The notes beneath the pieces are model-generated. The model was given only the letters and a program-made list of their open reading frames with translations, had not been told where the DNA came from and ran no database searches. A DNA stretch of 64,000 bases from Treponema sp. OMZ 787 (lineage in GTDB: Bacteria > Spirochaetota > Spirochaetia > Treponematales > Treponemataceae), in the NCBI RefSeq assembly GCF_024181225.1, contig NZ_CP051198.1:682001-746000 (forward strand), read 5' to 3'. The position numbers and the translations under genes are program-made. Positions 43,606-51,175 of the stretch are shown here, one piece after another; within the stretch, counting starts at the first letter, position 1, and the number at the start of each line of letters is the position of its first letter.

Positions 43606-44565
43606 TTATTTATATGGGCCTAAGAATTTATCTCCATTAAAATGAATCATGTGATCCGGATTTTCTGCAATCCAAACCTCCGTTTCCCATGCAATATTGT
43701 GAGCAAATTTGATAAATGTTTTTTTGTCAGGAAATGCGGAAATAAATACCGGATAGGAATTCACTGATGAAAATAATTCTTTTAATTCTATAAACCGCTT
43801 ACTATCAACAGGACCATGAGATGTAACAGACTCTATCAAAACCAGCCAATTTTTATTTTCTACATATAAAATTACATCAGGCATTTTGCCATGTTCTTGT
43901 ACATTAAAAAGCAAGCTTCCGGCAATTTCTTGGTCATAATAGCCCCATTTTTCACCTGTATCACCGACATACACCAATGTACTGTTCGGAAGAAATCTAG
44001 GTGCTAAATTTTCAATTATTTCTCTTATCAGCTCACTATGTTTTCCCGGAGAAATTTGAATTAGATGATTTTCATTTATTTTTACTGAAACCATATTCAT
44101 TTTTCTTTTATGAGCATATTGTTGTGTTAGTGAATCTTGATTTTTCATAAAGGTCTTCAGTAAAGTGTCAAATGTTTTGGTTCTATAGCATTTTATAATT
44201 TCAAGAGAGGCCGGTGAAATTTGATATACGGCTTTAGGACTGTTTACAGGGCGAGACGGATCATCAGGATTGTACAAAACAATTCCGGCTTGAACTAATT
44301 GATGTATACTAAAACGTCTGAATGTTTCTCTTGTATTGGGTGCATACTCTTTTTGATAATTTATCTTTGTAAAATCCATCATTGGGGTAATCCCAATTAA
44401 GGGATTTTCTGCATTTTTCCACTCTTTTTCGGGACTTATATTAAGAAGTGCAAAAAGACAATATGCAGTTCTTTCATTCAACTGTGCTTTAGGCATTCCG
44501 AATTTTGTTAGAATATCAATAGCTTCTTCAAGTTTTTTAGAAATTTGCTGCTGTATAGTTATCAT
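43606..44565 (-). CDS. Type II restriction endonuclease, BsuBI/PstI family
   Basis: 319 residues. The N-terminal DNA-recognition part (residues 1-150: ETFRRFSIHQLVQAGIVLYNPDDPSRPVNSPKAVYQIS, in two pieces) and the C-terminal PD-(D/E)xK nuclease (FLPNSTLVYVGDTGEKWGYYD, GKMPDVILYVENKNWLVLIESVTSHGPVD) match the BsuBI/PstI family. PDVILY gives the catalytic Asp and LIESVTS the Glu. Family members cleave CTGCAG; that specificity is inferred from homology. The start lies 29 nt inside the methylase gene, so expression of the nuclease is coupled to that of its methylase. Confidence 0.92.
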   Translation of the reverse strand: MITIQQQISKKLEEAIDILTKFGMPKAQLNERTAYCLFALLNISPEKEWKNAENPLIGITPMMDFTKINYQKEYAPNTRETFRRFSIHQLVQAGIVLYNPDDPSRPVNSPKAVYQISPASLEIIKCYRTKTFDTLLKTFMKNQDSLTQQYAHKRKMNMVSVKINENHLIQISPGKHSELIREIIENLAPRFLPNSTLVYVGDTGEKWGYYDQEIAGSLLFNVQEHGKMPDVILYVENKNWLVLIESVTSHGPVDSKRFIELKELFSSVNSYPVFISAFPDKKTFIKFAHNIAWETEVWIAENPDHMIHFNGDKFLGPYK

Positions 44566-46033
44566 TTAAATACTCCAAAGCAATGTTATCAAATATTTCT
44601 TGTTGCCAAGTATTATATGTTTGCAATTTTTCTCCCATTTTATGTAACTGGATTTTTGAAGGGTATGGAAGATTTCGCAAATCTGTTGCGTTAACTTGAG
44701 TGTGTCCGCTGAATAATCTGAACTGAGAATCAAGAAAAGATGTATTTAACCAAACAACAAGGCCGTATGCGAGATTTTTTGAAAGACCTTGTTTATTATC
44801 ATGAAATACATTTAAGTGGTTTTCAAAAGCAAATGCATCCGTTCTTATATCTTCAGGCGAAATCAAGGAAGCGACCAATCTTTTTTTTTCTTCTTTTGTA
44901 GAAAATCTTTTTACCACTACATAATATCCTACGGGAAAAAACATATTTTCTATTTTCTCTTCACAGACAATTGAATTCGGTTTTTTAGATTGTTTAGGCC
45001 ATTGAGTTTTAAAGTTACGAAAATGAATCGGATAAAGAAGGGGAATTGTATTATACTCAGGGGTTTGTCTGATAAAATCCTTTACTCTAAAATCAACTAT
45101 AGTACCTGTAGATACTGAAATTCCGGTTTCTTGAAATGGAAATAAAAGATTGTCCAAATAGAATGTTTTTTGATTTGGAGTAGGAATGTTAAAGTACATA
45201 TTTTTATCTTCAGGTTTTATAATTGATTCAAAATCAAATTTTTTTTGACTAATATCGGAAAAATTTATATTATCAGAGTATGAAATATCTATACTTTCTT
45301 GTTTAGTTCCTTTTTGGAGTAAAATAATTATATTTTCTTGCAAAACGGCTTCTTCTTTAAAAGCTGTATTTCTTGATTCAAAAAGATGTATATGCTTTAT
45401 GGAACAGTTTTTCAGAATAAATTCTCTAAAGGGTTTATAATAAGCTCCATTACAAAAACTTCTCGGAATAATTGCAGATAAATAACCTCCTTGTTTTAAT
45501 TGAGCTATTGCTGCTCCAACAAAGGCTGAATAGAGATTAACTGTTTCAAGTCCGAAGGTTCTTGTATATTCTCTTGCCGATGATTTAGTTGGAATTTTTT
45601 TATAAGGAGGATTCATTATAACATGGGAAAATTTTTCATTTATGTTAAACGAATATTCAAATGATGTTCTTTCTAAAAAATCCGTATTAAAAACAGTATA
45701 GCCGTAATTTTCTAAATATGATTTCCCTATTGAAAGATTTTTATTTAAAAATTCAATTATGCTTGGATCTAAATCATAGGCTGTAATTTTTATGTTAGGA
45801 TTATTCCATTTTTCCGAAATAATTCTTTCCAAAAAGGCACAAGATAGGGTTCCGATTCCTGCTCCGGGATCAAGAATATTTAATGCTTCTGTTGTTTTTG
45901 GAAATAGGGTGACCATGTATTTTGCTATCGGATATGGAGTTAAATACTGGCCAAAATTTTTTTTATGTGATGCCTCCGTTTCCGCTATATGAGAGAGTCT
46001 TGTTTTTTCTATTTCTTCTGCAATTTTGTGCAT
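44537..46033 (-). CDS. Type II adenine-N6 DNA methyltransferase, PstI-like
   Basis: 498 residues from ATG 46033; an upstream in-frame ATG at 46117 has no RBS. FGQYLTPYPIAKYMVTLFP is typical of Eco57I/PstI-type methylases, then SAM-binding LNILDPGAGIGTLSCAFLE (motif I) and catalytic VIMNPPYKKIPT (motif IV NPPY). The C-terminal target-recognition part contains SISTGTIVDFRVKDF-like (SVSTGTIVDF) and SGHTQVNATDLRNLPYPS. It protects host CTGCAG sites by adenine methylation, inferred from family. No SD is seen before 46033, where a TATAAT ends 7 nt upstream. The pair sits between lplA and an ABC ATPase and appears inserted there. Confidence 0.9.
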   Translation of the reverse strand: MHKIAEEIEKTRLSHIAETEASHKKNFGQYLTPYPIAKYMVTLFPKTTEALNILDPGAGIGTLSCAFLERIISEKWNNPNIKITAYDLDPSIIEFLNKNLSIGKSYLENYGYTVFNTDFLERTSFEYSFNINEKFSHVIMNPPYKKIPTKSSAREYTRTFGLETVNLYSAFVGAAIAQLKQGGYLSAIIPRSFCNGAYYKPFREFILKNCSIKHIHLFESRNTAFKEEAVLQENIIILLQKGTKQESIDISYSDNINFSDISQKKFDFESIIKPEDKNMYFNIPTPNQKTFYLDNLLFPFQETGISVSTGTIVDFRVKDFIRQTPEYNTIPLLYPIHFRNFKTQWPKQSKKPNSIVCEEKIENMFFPVGYYVVVKRFSTKEEKKRLVASLISPEDIRTDAFAFENHLNVFHDNKQGLSKNLAYGLVVWLNTSFLDSQFRLFSGHTQVNATDLRNLPYPSKIQLHKMGEKLQTYNTWQQEIFDNIALEYLNDNYTAANF

Positions 46034-46040
46034 AGCGTTT

Positions 46041-46069
46041 ATTATAACATATTTTTCAGGTTTATTCCA
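46041..46069 (-). promoter_or_regulatory. Possible leaderless-type promoter of the methylase gene
   Basis: On the minus strand TATAAT (46046-46041), ending 7 nt before ATG 46033. The -35 (TGGAAT, 46069-46064) at 17 nt is weak, so only the -10 box is convincing. Confidence 0.45.
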
Positions 46070-46098
46070 CTCATTAGATCTTAATAGCAGCCGCATAC

Positions 46099-46137
46099 AT
46101 GATAAACAACGCTGCATACTGTCGGCCTGTTTATCAT
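46099..46137. repeat. 10-bp inverted repeat at the edge of the restriction-modification cassette
   Basis: ATGATAAACA (46099-46108) and TGTTTATCAT (46128-46137) flank 19 nt. It overlaps the last codons and stop of the ABC ATPase gene and lies upstream of the methylase promoter. No T-run follows on either strand. It could be a regulator site of the cassette or a junction feature. Confidence 0.5.
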
Positions 46138-46736
46138 AACTCCACTATCTTATCCGCAATTTTTTTTGCGAAGGGCGCATCGTGAGTTACGCAGACTGCG
46201 GTGCGCTTTTCTTTTTTGACTATCGATAAAAAAAGATCGGCAACTTTGTACTTGTTTTTTTCATCGAGGGAGTCGAAGGCCTCATCGAGGAGGAGGAGGG
46301 ATGTGGGATAGCTTAAGGCGCGGGCAAGACCTGCACGCCGCTGCATTCCGCCTGAAAGTTCGGCAGGTAAAAAGTTTTCAAAGTCTGAAAGTCCCAAGGC
46401 TCTTAAATAAAAAAGAGCCTTTTTTTTATTTTCAAGTTTTGAAGAATGTTTTAAATCCAAAACATATTCTATATTTTCTACGGCCGTTAGATGAGGAATA
46501 AGGCGCATGTCCTGATAGGCCATGGCATAGCTTCCGCGGACGGGACGGTTTTCTATGCTTCCCGATTTTAACTCAAGACTGCCTGAGATAATTTTTAGAA
46601 GGGTAGTTTTGCCCACCCCCGATTCTCCTAAAATGCAGGTAATTTTTTGTGCAGGAATTTCAATATTTAGGTTTTGAAAAACCTTGTGTTTAGAGTAATA
46701 AAAAGTTCCGTCGTGTATTCTAATCGGTCTTTCCAT
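46134..46736 (-). CDS. ABC transporter ATPase (nitrate/taurine importer-like), orphan
   Basis: A minimal 200-residue ATPase. Walker A ILGESGVGKTTLLKIISG, Q-loop MAYQDMRLIPHLTAVENI, signature AELSGGMQRRAGLARAL and Walker B SLLLLDEAFDSLD with H-loop VCVTHDAPFA are intact. It resembles the TauB/SsuB branch that works with a TauC-like permease and a periplasmic binding protein. Neither partner is next to it: downstream is the restriction-modification pair and upstream a DUF1667 gene. It has a GAGAGGAAAA RBS. Either the partners are elsewhere or the restriction-modification cassette separated them. Confidence 0.88.
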   Translation of the reverse strand: MERPIRIHDGTFYYSKHKVFQNLNIEIPAQKITCILGESGVGKTTLLKIISGSLELKSGSIENRPVRGSYAMAYQDMRLIPHLTAVENIEYVLDLKHSSKLENKKKALFYLRALGLSDFENFLPAELSGGMQRRAGLARALSYPTSLLLLDEAFDSLDEKNKYKVADLFLSIVKKEKRTAVCVTHDAPFAKKIADKIVEL

Positions 46737-46759
46737 TTTTCCTCTCGGTGCTGCTTGAT

Positions 46760-47146
46760 TTATCTCTGTCCGGCTTTGAGGCAGGAGCGGCTTGCGACTA
46801 TATCTATTCCTGTGTTAAGCACATTTTCAATTATCACTTCACCCATCTTTTTAGGTGCCTGAGTTTTGACGCTGTTTATTTCTTTCATTACATCGAAGAT
46901 CAAGGCCTTGGGGATGGGGCTTGAAGTTTTTACGGGAAGAGATGGAAGAACTCCGCCTTCGATTATTACAGTCGAGCTTATATTTCTTCGAGGGTCTTTA
47001 ATTTCCTGCATTGCGTAAAGCTCGCCGCCCTTGCATAAATTTCCTTTAACTGAAAATTCTCCCGACTCTTCTTTGAAAACCGAAAGTTTACAGCCCCGCG
47101 GGCAGGACACGCATGTAAAATCTTTTTTTATCAATTCTCTACTCAT
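46760..47146 (-). CDS. DUF1667 cysteine-rich protein of the GlpA-like operon
   Basis: 128 residues. FTCVSCPRGCKLSV and VKGNLCKGGELYAMQEIKDPRR supply a four-Cys cluster (C-x2-C-x3-C-x(n)-C) at residues about 11-40, and SRSCLKAGQR ends the protein. DUF1667 proteins are found encoded with FAD-dependent GlpA-like and thioredoxin-reductase-like proteins, apparently as a third, probably iron-sulfur, subunit replacing GlpC. It overlaps the preceding oxidoreductase gene by 8 nt, consistent with a three-gene operon. Confidence 0.88.
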   Translation of the reverse strand: MSRELIKKDFTCVSCPRGCKLSVFKEESGEFSVKGNLCKGGELYAMQEIKDPRRNISSTVIIEGGVLPSLPVKTSSPIPKALIFDVMKEINSVKTQAPKKMGEVIIENVLNTGIDIVASRSCLKAGQR

Positions 47147-48446
47147 CTAAAATTACCTCCGCAGTTATGTCTTCGGTCAATTCCTTTAAGGTGATAAAGT
47201 TTAAGGGAATGTTTATCATCTCGGACGGAACCAGCTGAGCCGTTTTCTTTTGTGCAAGAATTTTTTCGCCCGACTTAATTATAAGATGAGCATTTCTATA
47301 AACCGAATCCGTCCGCATAAAAAGTGAAGTCCCATCGATGTTCGCAATATTTATTCTATTCGGAACAATGTAGCGGATCCCTTTTTTTGCTCTTGTCTTA
47401 ATAAAAGCCTCCTCCTCTTTTTGCGGAGTCTTACTTTCAAGCTTCTTATTTTTTTGAGCAAAGAGGGCTGCGTTTTTTCCGGCTGTTCGGCTTTCCTTTG
47501 TAACAAAGTCTACGATGTCGTGCACGTGGAGAACATTTCCGCAGGCAAAGATACCGCTCGCTTCCGTTTCCATTCCGTTATCGACAAAGGCTCCGTTTGT
47601 TATCGGGTTGAGGGCTATACCTGCCTTTTGTGTAAGTTCGTTTTCGGGAATTAGCCCGACTGAAAGAAGAACCGTATCGCAGGAAAATTCTTTTTCGGTT
47701 CCGGGGATTTCTTTAAAGGAAGAATCTATTTGCGCTATCGTAACTCCCGTAACCCTGTCCTTGCCGTGGACGCAGGATATGCTGTGACTTAAAAAAAGCG
47801 GAATCCCGTAGTCTTCAAGGCATTGGGCTATGTTGCGGTTTAGGCCGCTTGAATAGGGCATGATTTCGACAACGGCCTTCACCTTGGCTCCTTCCAAGGT
47901 CATACGGCGGGCCATGATTAGGCCGATATCGCCTGAGCCGTAGATTACAACCTCTTTGCCGACTGAAAGACCCTCGATGTTCATAAGGCGCTGAGCCATG
48001 CCTGCGGTAATTACGCCCGATGGACGGAAACCTTTTAGGGCGATGGCTCCTGCCGTGCGCTCGCGGCAGCCCATTGCAAGGACTACAGCTCCCGCCCTTA
48101 TTTTTTTTAAGCCGCCTTCATTTATGAGGGTAATTTCCCTTTCCTTGGTTAGGTCGATTACCATAGTATTGAGGAGGATGTCTATGTCCTCTCTTTTTAC
48201 CATCTTTATAAAGCGTTCCGCATATTCGGGGCCGGTTAATTCTTCTTTAAATTCGTGGAGGCCGAAGCCTGCGTGAATACATTGGTTTAAGATGCCGCCG
48301 AGTTCAAAGTCTCTTTCTATTATGAGAACGGAAGAAGCTCCGTTTTTTTTGGCTTCAAGGGCTGCCGCCAAACCTGCAGGGCCTCCGCCTATTACGGCGA
48401 CCTCGTATTCGTCTTTGCAATTATTGCTTTCTTTTATATTTATCAT
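47139..48446 (-). CDS. FAD/NAD(P)-dependent oxidoreductase (GlpB-position subunit)
   Basis: 435 residues. VAVIGGGPAGLAAALEAKKNG is the FAD dinucleotide fold, VLAMGCRERTAGA a conserved family segment, VVIYGSGDIGLIMARRMTLEGAKVKAVVEI the NAD(P) fold, and GIFACGNVLHVHDIVDFVTKESRTAGKNAAL the second FAD loop. FELGGILNQCIHAGFGL is typical of this subfamily found with DUF1667 proteins and GlpA-like dehydrogenases. It probably links glycerol-3-phosphate oxidation to an electron carrier. It overlaps the GlpA-like gene by 4 nt and the DUF1667 gene by 8 nt. Confidence 0.9.
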   Translation of the reverse strand: MINIKESNNCKDEYEVAVIGGGPAGLAAALEAKKNGASSVLIIERDFELGGILNQCIHAGFGLHEFKEELTGPEYAERFIKMVKREDIDILLNTMVIDLTKEREITLINEGGLKKIRAGAVVLAMGCRERTAGAIALKGFRPSGVITAGMAQRLMNIEGLSVGKEVVIYGSGDIGLIMARRMTLEGAKVKAVVEIMPYSSGLNRNIAQCLEDYGIPLFLSHSISCVHGKDRVTGVTIAQIDSSFKEIPGTEKEFSCDTVLLSVGLIPENELTQKAGIALNPITNGAFVDNGMETEASGIFACGNVLHVHDIVDFVTKESRTAGKNAALFAQKNKKLESKTPQKEEEAFIKTRAKKGIRYIVPNRINIANIDGTSLFMRTDSVYRNAHLIIKSGEKILAQKKTAQLVPSEMINIPLNFITLKELTEDITAEVILDE

Positions 48447-49912
48447 TGTGCACCGCCCTTTAGTTTTCCGTAAACAATCGGAGAGTTTCTTCTATCCTTT
48501 TGAATTTTTTCGATAGGGATTTTTAATTCGCGTGAAAGGATTTGGAGAACGTGGGGCTCGCAAAAGCCTCCCTGACATCTTCCCGAGCCGGGGCGTACCC
48601 GCCTTTTTATGCCGTCAACCGTGCGGGCTCCCGCAGGCCGGTGAATTGCTTCAATGATTTCTGCCTCGCTTACTGTTTCGCAGCGGCAGATAACATGGCC
48701 GTAGAGAGGATTTTCTTTTATAAGGGCTTCCTGCTCTTTTGGGCTCAGATCGGCAAAGTGCTTGATTGCTTTTCTCTTTTCGTTAAAGTTTTTCTTTTTG
48801 TTAAAGGGAATTTTTAAGTCATCCGCTTCTTTTTTTACAAGCTCCGCAACGTATTCTCCAATGGCAGGAGCAGAGCTTAGTCCGGGCGATTCGATTCCGC
48901 CTGCGTGTATAATTCCTTTAGAATTTTTTGAAGCATAGATCATAAAGTCGCCTGTGTCGGGTCTTGCCCTCACTCCCGCAAAAGTACGGATGGTGTTTTT
49001 AAAATTGAGTGAGGGCACTGTCTTTAAAGCCTTCGCTTCTACCTGAGCCAAGCCTTGGGCTGAAACGGAGGTGTCTTCGGGATCTTCAATGTTTTCTGCG
49101 GAAGGACCAACCAAAAAATTCCCGTGATAGGAGGGGAGAACCAAGATGCCTTTTCCCATCTTTGAGGGAGCTTGAAAGCAGATGTGATTTACAAGATTTG
49201 TATAGTTTTTATCGAAGAGGCGGTACTCCCCGCGGCGGGGCAGAATTTTAAAATCTTCGTCACCTGCCATTTTTGCAATCTTATCGGAGTAAAGTCCTGC
49301 CGCATTTATAACCAGCTTGGTTTTAAAACTCTTTTGTTCCGCCTTGCCTGATAAGGTTTTGATGACATAGGCTTGGTCTTCTCTTTCAATTGAGATGACC
49401 TCGTTTTCGGGGAGGAAGTCTACACCGTTAGAAACAGCGTTTTCCATAAAGGCCGCCGTCATGTCGAAGGGACAGATTACTCCGGCTGTTCCGCAGTAGA
49501 GAGCACCCAATGCCTCTTTTGAAACATTGGGTTCTTCTTTTAAAAGCCTTTCCCTATCCCAAAGCTCTAAGCCTTCAGCTCCGTTTTTTATGCCTCTTTC
49601 ATAGAGGGCTGAAAGTTCTTTTTGTTCTTCTTCGTTAAAGGCGATTACAAGAGAGCCTAATTGTTTAAAGCGCAGATCCAATTTTTCTTTTAAGCTGCGC
49701 ACTAAAAAATTACCTCTCACATTTAGCCTTGCCTTTAATGAGCCTTCCTTTGCGTCATAGCCCCCGTGGACGATTCCGCTGTTGGCCTTGCTTGTAGCGC
49801 AGCCGAATTCCAATTCTTTTTCGAGGACGGCGATTTTTAATTCGTATTTGGAAAGTTCCCGTGCAATGCAGGCTCCTACAACTCCTGCTCCGATTATTAT
49901 TATGTCGTACAT
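48443..49912 (-). CDS. GlpA-like glycerol-3-phosphate dehydrogenase with BFD-type [2Fe-2S] domain
   Basis: FAD-dependent dehydrogenase, 489 residues from ATG 49912. MYDIIIIGAGVVGACIARELS is the FAD-binding start, CATSKANSGIVHGGYDAKEGSLK the DAO-family active-site region, and TFAGVRARPDTGDFMI and HAGGIESPGLSSAPAIGEYVAEL complete the domain. Residues about 405-475 are a BFD-like domain with four cysteines (VICRCETVSE, GSGRCQGGFCEPHV). Substrate glycerol-3-phosphate is inferred from the family. No SD; a TATTAT box ends 8 nt before the ATG (49926-49921), suggesting a leaderless transcript; an ATG-less extension to 49930 is unlikely. Confidence 0.9.
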   Translation of the reverse strand: MYDIIIIGAGVVGACIARELSKYELKIAVLEKELEFGCATSKANSGIVHGGYDAKEGSLKARLNVRGNFLVRSLKEKLDLRFKQLGSLVIAFNEEEQKELSALYERGIKNGAEGLELWDRERLLKEEPNVSKEALGALYCGTAGVICPFDMTAAFMENAVSNGVDFLPENEVISIEREDQAYVIKTLSGKAEQKSFKTKLVINAAGLYSDKIAKMAGDEDFKILPRRGEYRLFDKNYTNLVNHICFQAPSKMGKGILVLPSYHGNFLVGPSAENIEDPEDTSVSAQGLAQVEAKALKTVPSLNFKNTIRTFAGVRARPDTGDFMIYASKNSKGIIHAGGIESPGLSSAPAIGEYVAELVKKEADDLKIPFNKKKNFNEKRKAIKHFADLSPKEQEALIKENPLYGHVICRCETVSEAEIIEAIHRPAGARTVDGIKRRVRPGSGRCQGGFCEPHVLQILSRELKIPIEKIQKDRRNSPIVYGKLKGGAQ

Positions 49913-49982
49913 ATCTTTTGATAATATCACTATTTTGAGGCTTAGTCTATATGAAAAAAATCAAATTTTATTCGGTATAGCA

Positions 49983-50011
49983 TTGACTTTTTTTTTAGAT
50001 TTTTATATAAT
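49983..50011 (+). promoter_or_regulatory. tRNA-Lys promoter
   Basis: TTGACT (49983-49988), a 17-nt spacer and TATAAT (50006-50011). The start is expected near 50018, 9 nt before the mature tRNA. Confidence 0.85.
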
Positions 50012-50026
50012 CAAGACTCGTTTTAT

Positions 50027-50099
50027 GGGCCATTAGCTCAGCTGGTAGAGCAACAGACTCTTAATCTGTGGGTCGCAGGTTCGAAGCCTGCATGGCTCA
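50027..50099 (+). tRNA. tRNA-Lys (CTT)
   Basis: A 73-nt cloverleaf. Acceptor GGGCCAT (50027-50033) pairs with ATGGCTC (50092-50098), with one G-U pair, and discriminator A. The D-arm TAGCTCAGCTGGTAGAGCA is present. Anticodon stem ACAGA/TCTGT encloses CTCTTAA, giving anticodon CTT. T-arm GCAGG-TTCGAAG-CCTGC is perfect. CCA is not encoded. A consensus promoter and a terminator frame it as a single-gene unit. Confidence 0.97.
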
Positions 50100-50108
50100 T
50101 CTTAATTG

Positions 50109-50143
50109 AACCTCTAGGAACATTAGTTTTTAGAGGTTTTTTT
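50109..50143 (+). terminator. tRNA-Lys terminator
   Basis: AACCTCTA (50109-50116) and TAGAGGTT (50131-50138) form an 8-bp stem, with Ts running 50137-50143. The T-run reaches the stop codon of the convergent Fic gene. Confidence 0.85.
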
Positions 50144-51128
50144 ATAACTTTTCATCCAAGATTTGCCAGTACCCGTTTTTGTCGGCCCCGATGCGCTTGA
50201 TGATACCGGCTTTTTTTAGTTCCGAGATCTTTCGGCTTATGGTTGCCCTTGATTTTCCCAATTTTTCGGCAAGTTGTTCATATGATATTTCAGGATTTTC
50301 TTTTAAATATTTTAATATCATATTTACAGTCTCATTTACAGTCTCATTTACAGTCTCATTTACAGTTCCTTTTTTCCGGTTGTTTTTTATTGTTTTGACT
50401 ATTATTTCAAGCATAAAATCTATAAAAATACCTGAATCGTTTTCATCCGTGCTTTTTTCAAGGGCCTTATAGTATGCCGCTTGATTTTTTAAAATCATGT
50501 TTTCAATGGAAAGGTGAATAAATATAGGATTCCAATCTGCAAGAATCCTCGAATGCCATAAGCGTCCCATCCTGCCGTTTCCATCTTCAAAAGGATGAAT
50601 AAACTCAAACTCGTAATGGAAGACACAGCTTTTTATGAGAGGATGATAGTCGCTGGTTCTAAGCCAATCGAATAAATCACTCATTAAAAATGGAACACGA
50701 TCTGCAGGAGGGGCTATGTGACTTATGCCGTTTTTTCCGGCTATACAGACTCCGCCTTTTCTAAAATGTCCCGGATTATCCAGAAGCCCCATAGTCAAAA
50801 TTCCATGAGCTTTTAATAAGTCTTTTTCGTTATAAGGATCGAAAGACATACATTTTTCATAAACCTTAATTGCATTTTTTACTTCTTGAACTTCTCTTAT
50901 GGGAGCAATAATATGTTTTCCCTCAATTAAAGCAGTAACCTGCTCTTCTGTTAATGTGTTACCCTCAATTGCAAGAGAACCCTGTATTGTTTTCATCCGG
51001 TTTATTTTACGCAGTCTTACACCATCTTCTTGTTCCAGTCTTATTTTAAAGCGTTCTATATCTGCGGATATTTGAGAAATCAAATTTATAGCTTTTGACG
51101 TAATTTTAAATGGGGGTTCGTAACTCAT
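50142..51128 (-). CDS. Fic-domain AMP-transferase with C-terminal winged helix
   Basis: 328 residues. The catalytic motif HPFEDGNGRMGR starts at His178. An inhibitory helix motif SLAIEGN (residues 51-57) lies N-terminal to the core, marking a class II Fic protein that is autoinhibited by the Glu. Residues about 255-328 are a winged helix (YEQLAEKLGKSRATISRKISELKKAGIIKRIG). The two are joined by a TVNE tetrapeptide repeat encoded by a 12-bp tandem repeat. Fic proteins of this layout modify proteins by AMPylation; targets are unknown. No SD is present: TATAAT ends 8 nt before the ATG, with TTAACT 17 nt upstream (51160-51165). Confidence 0.92.
   Translation of the reverse strand: MSYEPPFKITSKAINLISQISADIERFKIRLEQEDGVRLRKINRMKTIQGSLAIEGNTLTEEQVTALIEGKHIIAPIREVQEVKNAIKVYEKCMSFDPYNEKDLLKAHGILTMGLLDNPGHFRKGGVCIAGKNGISHIAPPADRVPFLMSDLFDWLRTSDYHPLIKSCVFHYEFEFIHPFEDGNGRMGRLWHSRILADWNPIFIHLSIENMILKNQAAYYKALEKSTDENDSGIFIDFMLEIIVKTIKNNRKKGTVNETVNETVNETVNMILKYLKENPEISYEQLAEKLGKSRATISRKISELKKAGIIKRIGADKNGYWQILDEKL
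50322..50366. repeat. 12-bp tandem repeat, 3.75 copies, inside the Fic gene
   Basis: The unit ATTTACAGTCTC repeats at 50322, 50334 and 50346, with a partial fourth at 50358. On the minus strand it encodes TVNE repeats in the linker between the Fic core and the winged helix. Being a multiple of three, copy changes would alter linker length without a frameshift. Confidence 0.9.
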
Positions 51129-51136
51129 ATTCTTTC

Positions 51137-51165
51137 ATTATAAAAGATTTTTAAGATATAGTTAA
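51137..51165 (-). promoter_or_regulatory. Fic gene promoter, leaderless type
   Basis: On the minus strand TTAACT (51165-51160), a 17-nt spacer and a perfect TATAAT (51142-51137), ending 8 nt before ATG 51128, with no SD. Confidence 0.6.
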
Positions 51166-51175
51166 GTAAGTAGTT

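Noticed and set aside
50322-50366. Short repeat array that could suggest CRISPR
   Set aside because: The 12-bp units are contiguous without spacers and encode a TVNE linker inside the Fic gene.
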